Part shown: positions 22,443-34,246 of the stretch, in pieces
How positions within the stretch are numbered: position 1 is the first letter of the stretch
How the letters are laid out: each line of letters opens with the position of its first letter
NCBI GenBank assembly: GCA_023238725.1
Contig: CM041548.1
Coordinates: 18,993,752 to 19,057,751 of the forward strand
From: Scortum barcoo
Lineage: Eukaryota; Chordata; Actinopteri; Centrarchiformes; Terapontidae
Direction of reading: 5' to 3'
DNA length: 64,000 nucleotides
Program-made: the position numbers and the translations under genes
Notes under the pieces: model-generated
Seen by the model: the letters and a program-made list of their open reading frames with translations, nothing else
Told to the model about the DNA's origin: nothing
The model's database searches: none

Positions 22443-22609
22443 CTGTGTTTGTGTATGATGGCGTTGAAGAGCTTGCCGTCCCTCCAGCTGGTGGTGAAGT
22501 TGTCGCAACGCAGGCCTTGGTATCCCTCCACCATCCTCTGAGACCAAAGCAACAACTTCTCTTTGGCCGTCATGTCGTCCGACTGGCCGTTCACCTGAAT
22601 GTCTGAGAT
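22443..22609 (-). CDS. plec: Plectin exon 6: first half of CH2
   Basis: The exon is 167 bases, phase 0 at its start (ISDIQVNGQSDDMTAKEKLL), leaving two bases after AIIHKH. It holds the CH2 core LLLWSQRMVEGY...FTTSWRDGKLFNAIIH, which is very close to mammalian plectin. Confidence 0.98.
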
Positions 22610-25474
22610 CTGGAGGATTCAGAGGTTCAGAATGAGCATCTGCCATTTCATTCATTTTAAAAAGACATTCAAAGATTTAAAAAGGTTTTTAGCTGCTTTT
22701 TGGGGAAGCTTACATTTATAATTTCTGATTACTTCTAGCTTGATTCTTTTGAGTTGGAGACACTTTTTAAGGGGGAATTTGTGTTAAAAAGAAAAAAAAA
22801 ATAATCAAGAAAAGTGTGAAGAGGCGTCACTACGATAGTGGGCAAACTAAACAACCCCCCAAAAAAGTTTTTCCTAATCAGTGTAATAAACTACCATAAA
22901 TAATGTTTGATATTCCTGTACTGAATATGCTATAAGTGTTGGCTGAAGGGAAGGAAAACCTTTTCCAGTTGCACGCTGATTTCTTCCAGATTTGAAATGA
23001 GTCACATTTTAAACCTCATCTGACAAACCACCACTTTCACTTGAAGGCCACATGAAATCCACTTTTTAAGAGGGAAAGACGAGCGCTTTGTGATTATACG
23101 CCAACAAAACAGAAATCATAAGAGTCTAAATGTCTGAGACACACCCATCTTCTAGTCAAACTGTATTTCCAAACTAAAAAGCTAAATAAACGCTCCGCTG
23201 CTGTAAATGAATTCTGGACTGAGAAACACGACCTCCAAAGGGAAATTCCTCTTTTTTTTTTCTTTTTTTTTTTTTTTTAGAGCTGCAAGACTGAGTTATG
23301 AGTCACAAGAACACATAACGAAAAATATCCCTCAGCAATATATCTTTTGCGTAAAAGAAGACAGATTTCAAAATAAACCACATGTTTAATAAATACAGAT
23401 GTGCTTTCAGGTGTGTTGTGTAGACAATGAGAGAGACCCGACATGAGTTTTTGAGTTTCTTTCTGCAGCTGCTTGAGTCGCTGTGTTGACTTTGCTGTAT
23501 TAATCCATCACCCAGTAGCTGCTGTTTGTGCCATATCTATAATCAGATGAACAACCAGTAGTTATAAAATGTCTCTGGTGTTTGTTTTGGACTGCTTTAT
23601 GTACCCGATGGGCAGGGCTCTCCACAAAAACAGCATGCTGTAAAAATTTGCAACAATCACAGGAAACTCTTTAAGTTAACGGTTTGTTTTTTTTTAAACT
23701 TGACGCAGAAAATCTGACAACTCGCTCAAAAGAGATATCTGCAACTTTTATTTCTGTATTTTGTGTCTGTATATCACTACTTTGTTTTTTTTTCTTACAG
23801 ATAACGTCAGAAACACATCCCTAAGTGATGTAAATGTATTGCTATTATCTGCACATTACGCATCAACTCAAGTTGCACTTCCAGTCCTGAAAAATGTCTC
23901 TTACTGGAACAAGTGCGGTTTTATTACCACTATATGCTGTTTTCAGTGGTTTTAGGTATGCTGATGAGTCACAGCAGAACTAACTATTTCACTTACAGAT
24001 TTTTTTTTTTTTTTGCAGGAAAAGGGTGGAGGAGGGAAAAAAGAAGGCATCTCTTCCTTCTGCTATTTTCCCCCTCCTTAAGGGAAACCCCAGCGCTGCA
24101 GTGTGGACGTGGGCACAAAGTGACTCAGAAACTCGATGGAAACAGGACCTCCGCCCTCGCAGGCACGTTTTAAGAGCATTAAGAGAATCCCGGCTCCCAC
24201 TCATGAAATCGCAAAGCAGGCCCCTTATTTACACAAATCACCTGCGCATTAACTGTGAGCTGCACCTGGGGAGCTCAGAGGAAATCCACCATTGTTTGTG
24301 ATGACTAGCATGTGCCAAAACAAAGAGATTGTGGGTTTGTTGTGAAGAAATAATGGCTGCCTGATGACCAAGAGTATGCACAAGTTTTTTTTTGTTTTAT
24401 TACTTGAGCAACAAAGAAAAAATGTCCATCTTAAAAAGATTTTTACATTTATGATCAGTCCAACAAATGATGGGAGATCATTTCTCTTTACTTTCCACTG
24501 CAGTTTCTTGCAGTGATGATACTTTTTCTGGAGCGAGTCACGCCCATGTCTCCTGCGAGCTTTCTCAAGGGAATCACTGAGTCACACGGGACGGAGGAAA
24601 AGGATCCCGCAGCCACATCCCGACGTAGCCATCAAATCCATTTTAACATCAAAGATTCACTCCCACTCTTTTTTCCAAAATCTACCAAACATCTGCTAAA
24701 AGAATATCCAAACACGACTCTTCCTGTTCGGCACCACTGACAAATCCTTTCCTCTAATGTGAATGTGGCCTTTGCTGCCATTGGTGGTACAAGCAATTTT
24801 AATCTGTTTATGTTTGACAACGAGGACCCGTGTTGAAATGAAACATCTACATGGACCAGGGAAAAGAGTGGAAAAAAGGAACTGAAAATCTCATGTGAAC
24901 ATCCTTCTTTAAAAATGAATGAATAGATTTTTTGTCAGTGTTTAGTCTCAGCGCACTCAAGGACAGGAGAGGCGGTGGTAGTTGCGTATAAGTAAGTGCC
25001 AGTAAGTGCTGCCAAATGTCCAATAAAGCCCATTTGGAAATGATCGACTGTTGGACTCGGTCGTACTTTAACTGCCGTGTCAACATCAGAATAAACTGAG
25101 GCTGATGATTGAAGCCAAAAGAGGGAACGGCACTGTGATTTTCCTTACTATGCCGCAGAAGCAAACTAATCGCAATGTAAAGAAAGTATAAAATGCACGT
25201 TACTCATACAGTGGAAGAATAAGCTTTTATGAAATTGATGCCAGTCTGCAATTTTAAAAAGAGAAACACCACTTGTAGCTCAGGAAATGTGATTCAGATG
25301 TTCCCGACTCCGCGGCTCAGTCAGCTTACTTCAAAAAAGTGCAAAAAAAGAAAATGAAAATTAAATGATGACTAACTGTCTCCTGTAGTTTTTTTTAAAC
25401 CTCCCAGTTTGAGTTCACTGCTAAAATTACAGTCATTTATAGTAGAATTAGCTCTTAAAAGTGTCCTGCATTAC
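22610..25474 (-). other. Intron 5
   Basis: About 2.9 kb. It has poly-T runs near 23252-23278 and 24000-24015. No exon with matching phase was recognised, and none of the short open frames here matches a known protein. Confidence 0.7.
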
Positions 25475-25567
25475 CTGGAAATGAAGGATGATGGTCCATA
25501 TCAGCCCCAGGGTCAGCTTGGGGTTTCCATCTGCAATGTCATCATTCCTGATGTTGACCAGTTTGAC
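25475..25567 (-). CDS. plec: Plectin exon 5: end of CH1
   Basis: The exon has 31 codons, phase 0 at both ends, starting VKLVNIRNDDIADGNPKLTL and ending IWTIILHFQ. This is the invariant end of CH1 in spectrin-type actin-binding domains. Confidence 0.98.
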
Positions 25568-25800
25568 CTGAGAGGGGCATGGATATAATTAAAACGCAAT
25601 GGCCACTTTATTTATTTAAGAGTGGTGGAGTTAAATGTGCGTTAGGCATAAAACTATACAGGTTTGATGAAGATGTTTTCCTGAACTTTAACAAAGAGAG
25701 AAAACAGCACTTGAAACAAAACTCAACAAGCATAACAGAATAAAACTACAGTAAATCAAAATGCTGCTGTGGTATATTGAAAACGTTGTTATTCACTGAC

Positions 25801-25878
25801 CTGTCTGTGTTTGAGAAAGTCCAGTGCGATCTGTACATTCTGTAGCTTGTGGAAGCGCATCCGGCCTTTCTCCCGCGG
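25801..25878 (-). CDS. plec: Plectin exon 4: CH1
   Basis: The exon has 26 codons, phase 0 at both ends, reading PREKGRMRFHKLQNVQIALD and ending FLKHRQ. This is the conserved middle of CH1. Confidence 0.98.
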
Positions 25879-27892
25879 CTGCAAGAGACGAGAGGACACC
25901 AAACATCAGGAGGAGGGAACCCGCGAGGTCCGAATGACCAACAAACAGCAAGGCCCCATGACTGAGGAGCAGGTGTTTCAGTGTCCAGCAACACCTCTTG
26001 TATGTAAATCAAAAGATCTAATCTGCTGTGTAAAGATGAGTGCAGTCATGGTCTTAACTTAAAGCTAAAATACAGCAAATTTGAAGTGCGGTTCAAATTC
26101 TGCGTGGTTGTGATCAAAGGTGGCCAGACCTTCACCAGATCTGACCACTAAATGACCCTGAAATGCGTCAAAGCAGCCAGGATGTCTGCAGGTGAAAGCA
26201 TGAGAATGGATGAGACGCGGTCGCAGTGATTCCCCCGATCATCAGTCACTCTCCCTGACGCCTATAATCACCTTCTTCCTGCGCCTTATTTAAACACCTT
26301 TTATATCTCATGCTGTCTTAGATTTGATTTGTAGCGCAGTCGAGCACCATCCATGAACATCCGCAGTATCTGAAGCTTCACAGGACAGAGTTCCCCCGGG
26401 AGTGATCATGAGCCATGACATGCATCAGTGCTCCACATTTTAAGCTTTAAGCCACAAATGAAGCTTTGCTGCAGAATCAGTCAACACCTCGGCTTGCAGT
26501 GATGAAACTCTGGCCTTTGCTTTTTATATTTTTTACCACTGACAACTCAATCTGGCTATTTTAAAAAGGACCACATCGATGGTTTGTACATTTAAAGCCT
26601 TTTACAGCAACTTATGCAGATTTTCAGAGCATAAAAATAAATAATAAATATTTTTCATACTTTACATGCACATATCCAAGTTCAGTTTTATAATAAACTT
26701 ACAGAGATGATAATTCAAAACGCAGAACTCTGATTCACAATAATTTAATTTATCAACATCATCATTTACTGGTGATGCAGATGCACCCAGGAACTTTTTC
26801 TTAAAAAATGTCCTTGCTGGTGCGTTCAGCCATTAATGAAACTAGTCAGATTCAAAAACTTTGTTTCCAGAAAATCAAACCAGAAGAAAAATCTTGAAGA
26901 GGATCATGCAAATACTGTCATTTATTGGAAGAAAATATTTAGTCTTGCATCTAATTATGAAATCTCAGAACGACCAGGCAGAAACTAGCTTTTATATTAA
27001 GAACAAGGACAGTATTTTTTTTTTAGTTTATGCTCCACTGTTTTTAATATTAACTTTAATTTGAAAGACATGATTACTCAACTTCATATATGAAAAACTG
27101 CTGCCTTTAAAATAAACAGTAACCTTATAAAAATCTTCCACTAAACCTCTACTTGTTCTTTTTATCTCTGTATGTAACGCCCGACGCTGCCAGCTCGCTG
27201 ATAAAAATGGAGGACGATGGTGACACAGAGAGGGGACAATATAGGGAGTGTGACTGTCATCATGCACAACCCAGAAGCCACCTGGGGTGGTGACACATGC
27301 CCCGCCCGAGGAGGCGTCCAGCCACAGTCCGCGGGCCACTCACCAACCGCACGTTCCTCACAACGTCACGTTCCCTCGGCTACCACAGCAAGAGCATCGC
27401 AAGAGAGGAAGGCAGAGGCAAAGGGGGAAAGGTCAGGGCAAAGGTCAGCAAACAGGAATCAGATCAAAGGAAAAAACCAGGGGTCAAACAAGTCAGTGCA
27501 GAAAGGTTAACGAGATGGAAGCAAAGAATGAAAATTAGTGTTTTAAGGCTACATCACCAGAAGGTGTGTTCCCAAAAAACCAGTGCTGAGATAAGTAACG
27601 GAAAAGTGTGCGCATAACCTCAGCATGTTCTGAAATGTCCTCGAAAGAATCTGAGTCGACACATGCAAGAGTGGAGACGAGAAACCCACCAGAGAAATAT
27701 AAACATTTAAAGAAGTTCAGGTTACAACGAGTAGACTGGACGGTAGAACGCACATGAACAAATTCAGTCAGAAGGACGGGGGGGAGAGAGCGGGGCAGTA
27801 AGAAAGGTCTGGAGAGGACGGGAGGGGGCGGGGGTTTACAGCAGAAGCAGATGTCCTCGTGTATCTGAAGGTCAAAGGTCACCAAAGCTTAC
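25879..27892 (-). other. Intron 3
   Basis: About 2 kb. I looked for an equivalent of the optional mammalian microexon 3alpha and could not identify one, which is weak evidence because such exons are tiny. A GC-richer patch at about 27160-27460 is unexplained. Confidence 0.65.
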
Positions 27893-27982
27893 CAGTGTCT
27901 CTCCAGAGAGCACCTCCAGCAGGGAGATGAGGTTGTGTCCATCTCTGAGGTCCTCGTACAGGTCGGTGATGTGTCTCTGAGC
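27893..27982 (-). CDS. plec: Plectin exon 3: CH1
   Basis: The exon has 30 codons, phase 0 at both ends, reading AQRHITDLYEDLRDGHNLIS and ending LSGETL. It contains the actin-binding signature DLRDGHNLISLLEVLSG. Confidence 0.98.
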
Positions 27983-28951
27983 CTGAGGAAACATAGATGA
28001 GAAGATGTTTTTCAGCGATAGATTATTGATATTTACATAAAAATCACTTCTTCAATTAGTCTCCGATCACTGGTGACCTCGACACTGAAGGACTCTCACA
28101 CTCGACACGAACACAAGATCCTTTAATGTCACCTAAAAAATAAATAAAGCAACACACAACAATGAGGGACCGGAGGTACTGTCTGCCTCCTGCAGTGGCA
28201 ACTGGGTCCACATTTAGGGTCTTTTAAAAATATTTATTTATTTTATTATATTTTATCAGTCTTATTCGCATAATTTTGACACACTACATTAATAAGGTAT
28301 ATTAGTGTTAGATGATTCGTCTCAGAAAACAAAAATGTGCACACTAAAATGTCAATTATAATCCGTCACTGCATGTACACACAATGATTGCAAGCAGGAT
28401 AGATAAAGTTGTACTAAGTTGTACTGCAAAATCTAACATTTTCAAAACTCATAAGTCCAGATAATGATTTTTTTTTTATTCCCTATATTTCCTCTCTTAT
28501 CATTTAACCTCTTATTTCCCTGATGTCATTGTGTCTTTTAATCACAGCAGTTCAGTTGGGTAGTAAAATATTATGACATGACCAGAAGGGATAATGAGAA
28601 CTATAAAAACAGTGATTATAACTACTATTAAAGTAATAGTAAAATAATTTGAGACTTGAGGCTATAAACTAAACAGAAGATGCTGATCCTGAAACTACCT
28701 GAAGACTTCCTGTTATTATATTTGTATAATTTCTAGGTTTTAGCTGAGTTAAACTGAGTTACAGAACATGCAGATGAGTTGCACTCTTACAGCAGAAAGA
28801 AAAGAGTCCAGGTGTTAAAATGAAGATAAAGTCAGAGGTTAGCGGCTAAAGGAGCTCGGGTAAAGTCAGGGAGAGGGTAAACGTGTTAACACAGGCATGC
28901 AGGAGTGAGTGAATGAATGAATGAACGTCCACTCAGCACTCACAGACCTAC

Positions 28952-28966
28952 CTCTGCCTTCCAGTG
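28952..28966 (-). CDS. plec: Plectin microexon 2alpha (HWKAE)
   Basis: Fifteen bases, CACTGGAAGGCAGAG, lie between an acceptor CCCATCAG and a donor GTAGGTCTG. They encode HWKAE in frame between exon 2 (...KHLMK) and exon 3 (AQRHI...). Mammalian plectin has the same optional 15-base exon encoding HWRAE. It is spliced mainly in striated muscle and raises actin affinity. Position, length, phase and four of five residues agree. Confidence 0.9.
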
Positions 28967-29894
28967 CTGATGGGAAAGGATGGGGAGGACAGGATGAAGG
29001 ATGGAAAGAAGAAACAGACTGATGAGAGAGAGGTATAAAACTGCAGGGACTCGTGAGGGAGAAGAAGAACATGAGACAAACAAGACAGATGTAAGACAAA
29101 GACAGCTGGTCATTTTCTCTTTTTTGAATCATTTAATTTGACTGATTAGTGTTTGTTTTACGAATGGAAATCTGTTTCTTCTCTTCTGGTCTGGTTTAGA
29201 TTGCAGTGGGATGCATAAACCTTCACTAAAACTCAGTCTGGTTTTCATTCTCCGTAATCTGAAGAGAGATGTAAGGCACGCTGCAGTAGATGGCACTTTT
29301 GAGACAGCTGGACATGAAAAAAGGAGCGTTCCTGGTCTAATAGTTTAATCCCGTGACTCCCGAGTCCTCCCCCCCTAATCGCCTCGGGAGGGGCAGCCGG
29401 ATCGCCGACCCCGCTAAAGTCTTTTGGACCAAAATCTGAGAGATTTCCCGACAAAGGAACGGCGACTGACAACAAAAGCCTGTGAGTCATCTCATGTCAC
29501 AGGACGCACATTGAGGGCAGCAGACATTCCTCGCAGTTTAACACACTCGAGTTCCCGTGTGAAAACAAGGATTCGTCAACCTGCACGCGAAAGAGGAGCA
29601 GCGGGAAGAATCACTGCAGGTGGATTACTTTTAGTTTGACAGCTGCAAAAAACATTCCCAGAAAACGTGATCAGTAACACAGCTGCAGTGTATAAGTTCA
29701 GATAAATAAAAACACACAACTGCAGCTTTGGTGTTTGTATTTCATGTAATTTAACTAGAGATCCGCTTTATACAGAACAATAACAGTTAAAATATGAACA
29801 TGTTCTTTTCTTGTTATCATGACATCACAAGTTATTTGCCTGGTAGTTTTAAGATAATGATAATATATGCAAACACCGATCTTAAGACTCAGTC

Positions 29895-30245
29895 AAGACT
29901 AGAGCTGCAAGGATTAGTCGATTAATTAATTAGTTGAATCTGCAACTATACTGACAATCAACTACATGTTTAAGAAAGTTTTCAAGCTTCTAAGTGAAAC
30001 ATTCCTGCAAGGATTTTGCATTTTCTTTTTTCATAAATGATAAAAAAAATGACAGTAAATTGAATATCTTTAGGTTTTGGGCTTTTGATCGGACAAACAC
30101 GAGCAAACTGAAGGCGGCACAGTGGTCTCTTGGAAATTGTGGATGCTATTTTATCACTATTTTTGAATATTTTCCAGACCAAATGATAAATCAAGAAATC
30201 TAGAAAAGTATCTGCAGATTAATCAGTTATGAAAAAGTTATTAGC
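29895..30245. repeat. AT-rich interspersed fish repeat, long copy
   Basis: The copy is bounded by AGAGCTGCAAGGATTAGTCG at the left and an AATCAGTTATG...TTAGCTGATC end. The middle has TGAATATCTTTAGGTTTTGG and a GATCGGACAAAC block. Diverged copies in either orientation occur at about 16078-16314, 30530-30745, 38255-38425, 46145-46430, 57548-57860 and 63655-63780. I recognise the family from teleost genomes but cannot name its class. Confidence 0.7.
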
Positions 30246-31515
30246 TGATCAAGTTCAAAGATGAAACAGACCTCTGACTTCCCCCGTCGATCAGATTTGC
30301 AGAATCTTTGGACTGTTTTCAGTGGTGTCTAAAAACCCATCTTTATTTTATATCACCATCCCCGTCTTATATTATGGTTCAGTTGCTTGATCTGCCCTTC
30401 ATTGTGCTGTGTTTTATACTCTACTGCAACTTTATTTTCTTTCCCTTTTCTCTTCTCGTCTTTTTTTTCCTTTTCTTTCATTATTCAACCCACACCCACT
30501 GATAACTGATTGTTTCAGCCAATCATTAAGTTAAAAAAGAGTGCAAAGGTGACATCTTAAAATAGCTTAAAACAGTAAAAATCTATCAATTGTGATAATA
30601 AATTATAAAAGCAGCAAAATACCCACATTTAAGAGCTGAAACAGACAAAAGTTTTCCTTTTCTGCTTGATAGATCACTTAAATGATTAATCAGCTTTAGA
30701 ATCAGTTGTCTATAGATTTTCTCTCAATTGACTGATTATCCAACCTTTATTCTGCACCTTCCTGGAGCAGGAGCTTGTACGTTATATGACACATACAGTA
30801 GGACGTTTCCTTCTTCAGGGTCACGGATCAGAGCACTTGACGGGTGTGGCCTTACAGAATCGTGGCTTCAAACACATTTAGCACCACGCTCGCCGTAGGA
30901 GTTCGGCCCCGGAGCTTCCTGGTCCCCCTGCAGAGCCCTCAGAAGCCGCCCTGGCAGTCTGGAGCCCAGATGTGAAACCCGACCGAGCCCGGCCCACGAT
31001 GCCTCCGCCGCCCCCCCCCTCACCCCCAGAGCTCCGGCTAAAGCGAGTCCAGGTGTTGGTGACTCACTCCCTCACACGCATACAGTTAACACAAATAGCA
31101 TGTGTAGATTTTATGGTGCAAAGAGGCGATTAGTCAAATATTTTTCACCCTTTTTCCAAAGCAATTCACTTTCTTTATAGAGATGTGAAGGGGATCAAAA
31201 TCTGATTTTTCTCTGTGCTCTGTTTCCAGTTTATCTGTTGTTGTTTTCAGGTAAATTCTTTCAGTTCAATCAGACAGTCCACTATCTCCTAAGGACTCAT
31301 TTTAGTGTGATTGAAGTTATTGCTGCCAGGTGGGATATAAAAGAAACTGCTGCTGTGACTTGAAGTTTCAGGGTTATTCAAGGACAGCTGGAATCTGGAG
31401 GGGGCATTTTATTAACTTTTATGAGACGTGAGTATGTTTCATAATCCAGCCGAATGTTCATTTGTTGTGTAAATAAAAAATTAGTGTGAGTGAGCGCTGC
31501 TGAGTGGGATCTTAC

Positions 31516-31577
31516 CTTCATCAGGTGCTTGTTGACCCATTTTGTGAAGGTCTTTTTCTGAACTCGGTCCCGTTCAT
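31516..31577 (-). CDS. plec: Plectin exon 2: start of CH1, common acceptor for the first exons
   Basis: The exon is 62 bases, as in mammals. After the acceptor CTCCTGCAG it begins with the last two bases of an Asp codon and reads ERDRVQKKTFTKWVNKHLMK. Every full-length first exon must therefore end with a single G. Those at 34132, 38795, 42974, 45399 and 48896 all do. Confidence 0.98.
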
Positions 31578-34131
31578 CTGCAGGAGGACAGATCAGACGC
31601 AGTTTAATCACTCGTACCACTGAACCTTATCGATCAGCTCCACTTAATATTACTAATGAGCATTTTTGTTTTTGTCAAAGCTGCTGTGGCGTGTTAATTT
31701 AACTTTGATCAATTATGATTTTAAAAAAGGACTGTCAGAAATGAAGGGAAATCAAGGGCTGGCTGGAAGAAGTGGAACTATAAACTATAAACTAAAAATG
31801 TCTGGTAATCTGGTGAAGAAAAAATCAGAAACTAGAGCAAAATTATTTTAAAAAAATCTAACTTTTTATGATTTTCTTGTGGATATTTCTGATTTTTTCT
31901 TGTGGAGGACAGAGAAACATGCGACCACAGTAGACGTTGCTTTCTTTAAGAAAGTCATGATTATTTATTGATTGATTGGATGATTGTTCCAAAGTAAACC
32001 ATCTTAAAAGTAACAAAATCAGTTATCAGAGACTTCAGGCTTGCTTACATGAGATAGGTGATAATCAATATTGTTAGCAAAATGACCAAATTCATGAAAG
32101 GTTATGGATTGATTGATTGATTTGAGCACACTTTTTTTTTTTGTTTTTTTTTTTTAATTTTTTTTTTTTTTAAACAGCCCATTTTAAAATCTTTATTGAT
32201 CAAATTCTAATTAACAATAGCAACTTAACTTTTTTTTTCTGGAGAAATAATCAAATATTTGTTTCCCATCGTAAGTCAAAGGACCCCTCAGAGGGGTCCT
32301 GACCCACGAGTTGGGAACCACTGATTTACAAGATGGCTTGCAGTAAACATCATTTGTATTTAACGAGCTAAAACAACCAAAACCACAGTTATGTCCCCAC
32401 ATTTGATGAGACCATACAGGGAAACATCATTTGGATGAAAACATTTTTATGGTTTTCCCAGAATCAGACAGTCAGATGAATATTTGTGCTCCTCTAAAGC
32501 CGGAAAACAGAGCACTGAACACGTGACGCCAACAGAGACCGCAGGAGATGCTTCAGGTGACACAGAAAGTGACTGCACTCCCTCTTATGGTGGTTTAAAA
32601 TCAGACCATCAAAACAAAGTGGGGGAAACAAAGGTGTTGTACTTCGTCAGGAAAAACACAAATTACCTCAGACATCCCTCAGATTAGCATCTCCACAGAA
32701 ACACAGGAACATGTCCCACCTTGTAAGACTGTCGCTGTTTTGTTTTTCTATTTCTCAGTCTGATTATCCAAAGAGAGCTCTCACATACCAGCAGGTACAG
32801 CGTACCTTGTGCAATGTTTTTCCTAAATTCTCTGAACCATGCAGTGCCTCTGGAGAGGTAAGCTTAAAACCTCACCTCTTTGCTGCAGTGATTCAGTGAG
32901 TGATGAGGGCGGCTGTCAAACACAGAGGCTGACATGATGTAACAAAACAAGTCTGTCTTTGAACAGAAGTGATCAGGATTAGGCCCAGCGTAACTTGGAG
33001 ATATTCAAAATCACTAAAAAGACATTGAAAAGCATTATGTGAGATTTTCGTATCAGTCACAGGAGCTTGATTACATTATCGGCTGACATCAAAGATCATG
33101 AGGCAGAAGTGATCAGATCAAGAGGGAACAGGGAAACCAAAGAAGGCGACGTCCCGTGGTGCCGACGCCCATTTCAGGGTGGCATTTTGTTGGTGACTCA
33201 CAAACACGCTCGTGACTGTTTGCGGAGAGTCTAAACAGAGAAGTGAAAAGAACCTCAAAAGAAGAGAAACTCTACTATTTCATTTGATCATGAGTGCATG
33301 ACTCTGCAGGCTGGATAAGCATGATTAAAAAACAAAAAAACATAAGGAGTCTTCTGCAGAAAATAAATCCTGCAACAAACTGTTAACCTCCTAAGTGCTA
33401 CTGCGTTAACTGTGCTGAAAGCTGCACTTAACATACCAAAACATGGTATGTGACACTGAAAAGCAACTTTACAGATCCCTCTTACAAATAACGTGTTTTC
33501 CTGACTTCGGTAGCTCGGAGCAGCAGACAGAGATGTGGATGTTTCTTTGGGTCCTCTGAGTCAAAGAAACTTTTAAGATGAGGTGTAAGATATCGGGTCT
33601 CCTGAAAGAACATCATTGTTTTGTTCATCGCTGTATGGCTGCGTGATATCAGCAAATCATCCCGTCACGCTGCTCAGCTGTGATGCAGAGTGCCACACAG
33701 AAGCCGACAGTGTGTTTCTTTAATAATTTTGTTTTTAGCACTTGATGAAAAACACGTCTGGTTAATGCATCTGAAGTTGAGTTAATTTTCAGTTGTCTGG
33801 TCTTTGTAACATGCAGCCTTTCTGCAGAGCTGCACAGATTCAGACCTGAACTTCTGAACAAGTTATATGAAGGCAGTTTCCGCCGGACATCTTTACTGCT
33901 AAGGCTGTCTTTCATCTCAAAATGGGTGTCCGCACAGCTGGCCAATAAAATGAGGAAAAACCATGACACATAAAGGGGCGTGGCCCGTTTGATAAAAGAG
34001 AGGCAGAAGCCCACCACACACACAAAAGAATAAAAACTTAAAACAGAACTCTATTTCTAAATCAACGATATAATTGCAGGAGAAATATAAGAGAGCCCCT
34101 GAAACAATATAAAGATGATGGCAAACTCTAC
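31578..34131 (-). other. Intron between exon 1a and exon 2
   Basis: About 2.55 kb, AT-rich. It holds a T-rich run (about 32132-32172) and a repeat fragment at 32262-32330. No further splice-compatible coding exon was recognised. Confidence 0.7.
32262..32330 (+). repeat. Interspersed repeat fragment (GGGTCCTGACCCACGAGTTGG type)
   Basis: The stretch contains a 9-base inverted repeat (AGGACCCCT, 3-base loop, AGGGGTCCT) followed by GACCCACGAGTTGGGAACCA. I recognise this as the end of a transposon-derived repeat common in fish genomes. The exact family is uncertain. Confidence 0.55.
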
Positions 34132-34246
34132 CTTTCCTGTGGTCCATGGCTTTGAGCATCCCCTGGTAGTAGGAGTCCTCTATGAAGACCCCGTCACTAC
34201 CCACACTGTCAGAAGAATAGTTCCTGAATCTCTGCTGCATCGCCAT
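34132..34246 (-). CDS. plec: Plectin alternative first exon 1a
   Basis: ATG at 34246 opens 38 codons plus one base and ends GGAAAG|GTAGAG, in the phase exon 2 requires. The protein starts MAMQQRFRNYSSDSVGSDG and ends EDSYYQGMLKAMDHRK. Its last 16 residues align without gaps to the end of mammalian plectin 1a (EDNLYLAVLRASEGKK) with conserved E, D, Y, L, A and K. Length (38 against 37) also fits, and among the first exons found here it lies nearest exon 2. Plectin 1a is the epithelial isoform that anchors keratins at hemidesmosomes. The first 20 residues have diverged. Confidence 0.8.

Larger units (their letters stand above)
27983..31515 (-). other. Intron 2, containing microexon 2alpha and repeats
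   Basis: About 3.5 kb, split by microexon 2alpha at 28952-28966. It holds two copies of the AT-rich repeat (about 29895-30245 and 30530-30745) and a stretch at about 30275-30460 that resembles the 3' end of a fish LINE. Two unexplained GC-rich patches lie at about 29340-29470 and 30890-31040. Confidence 0.65.

Noticed and set aside
22431..22655. 74-codon frame over exon 6
   Set aside because: It is a shifted-frame shadow of the CH2 exon. The correct frame starts ISDIQV.
32278..32299. Short GC-rich hairpin that might be a terminator or regulatory stem
   Set aside because: It is part of a recognisable interspersed repeat. Bacterial-type terminators do not apply here.
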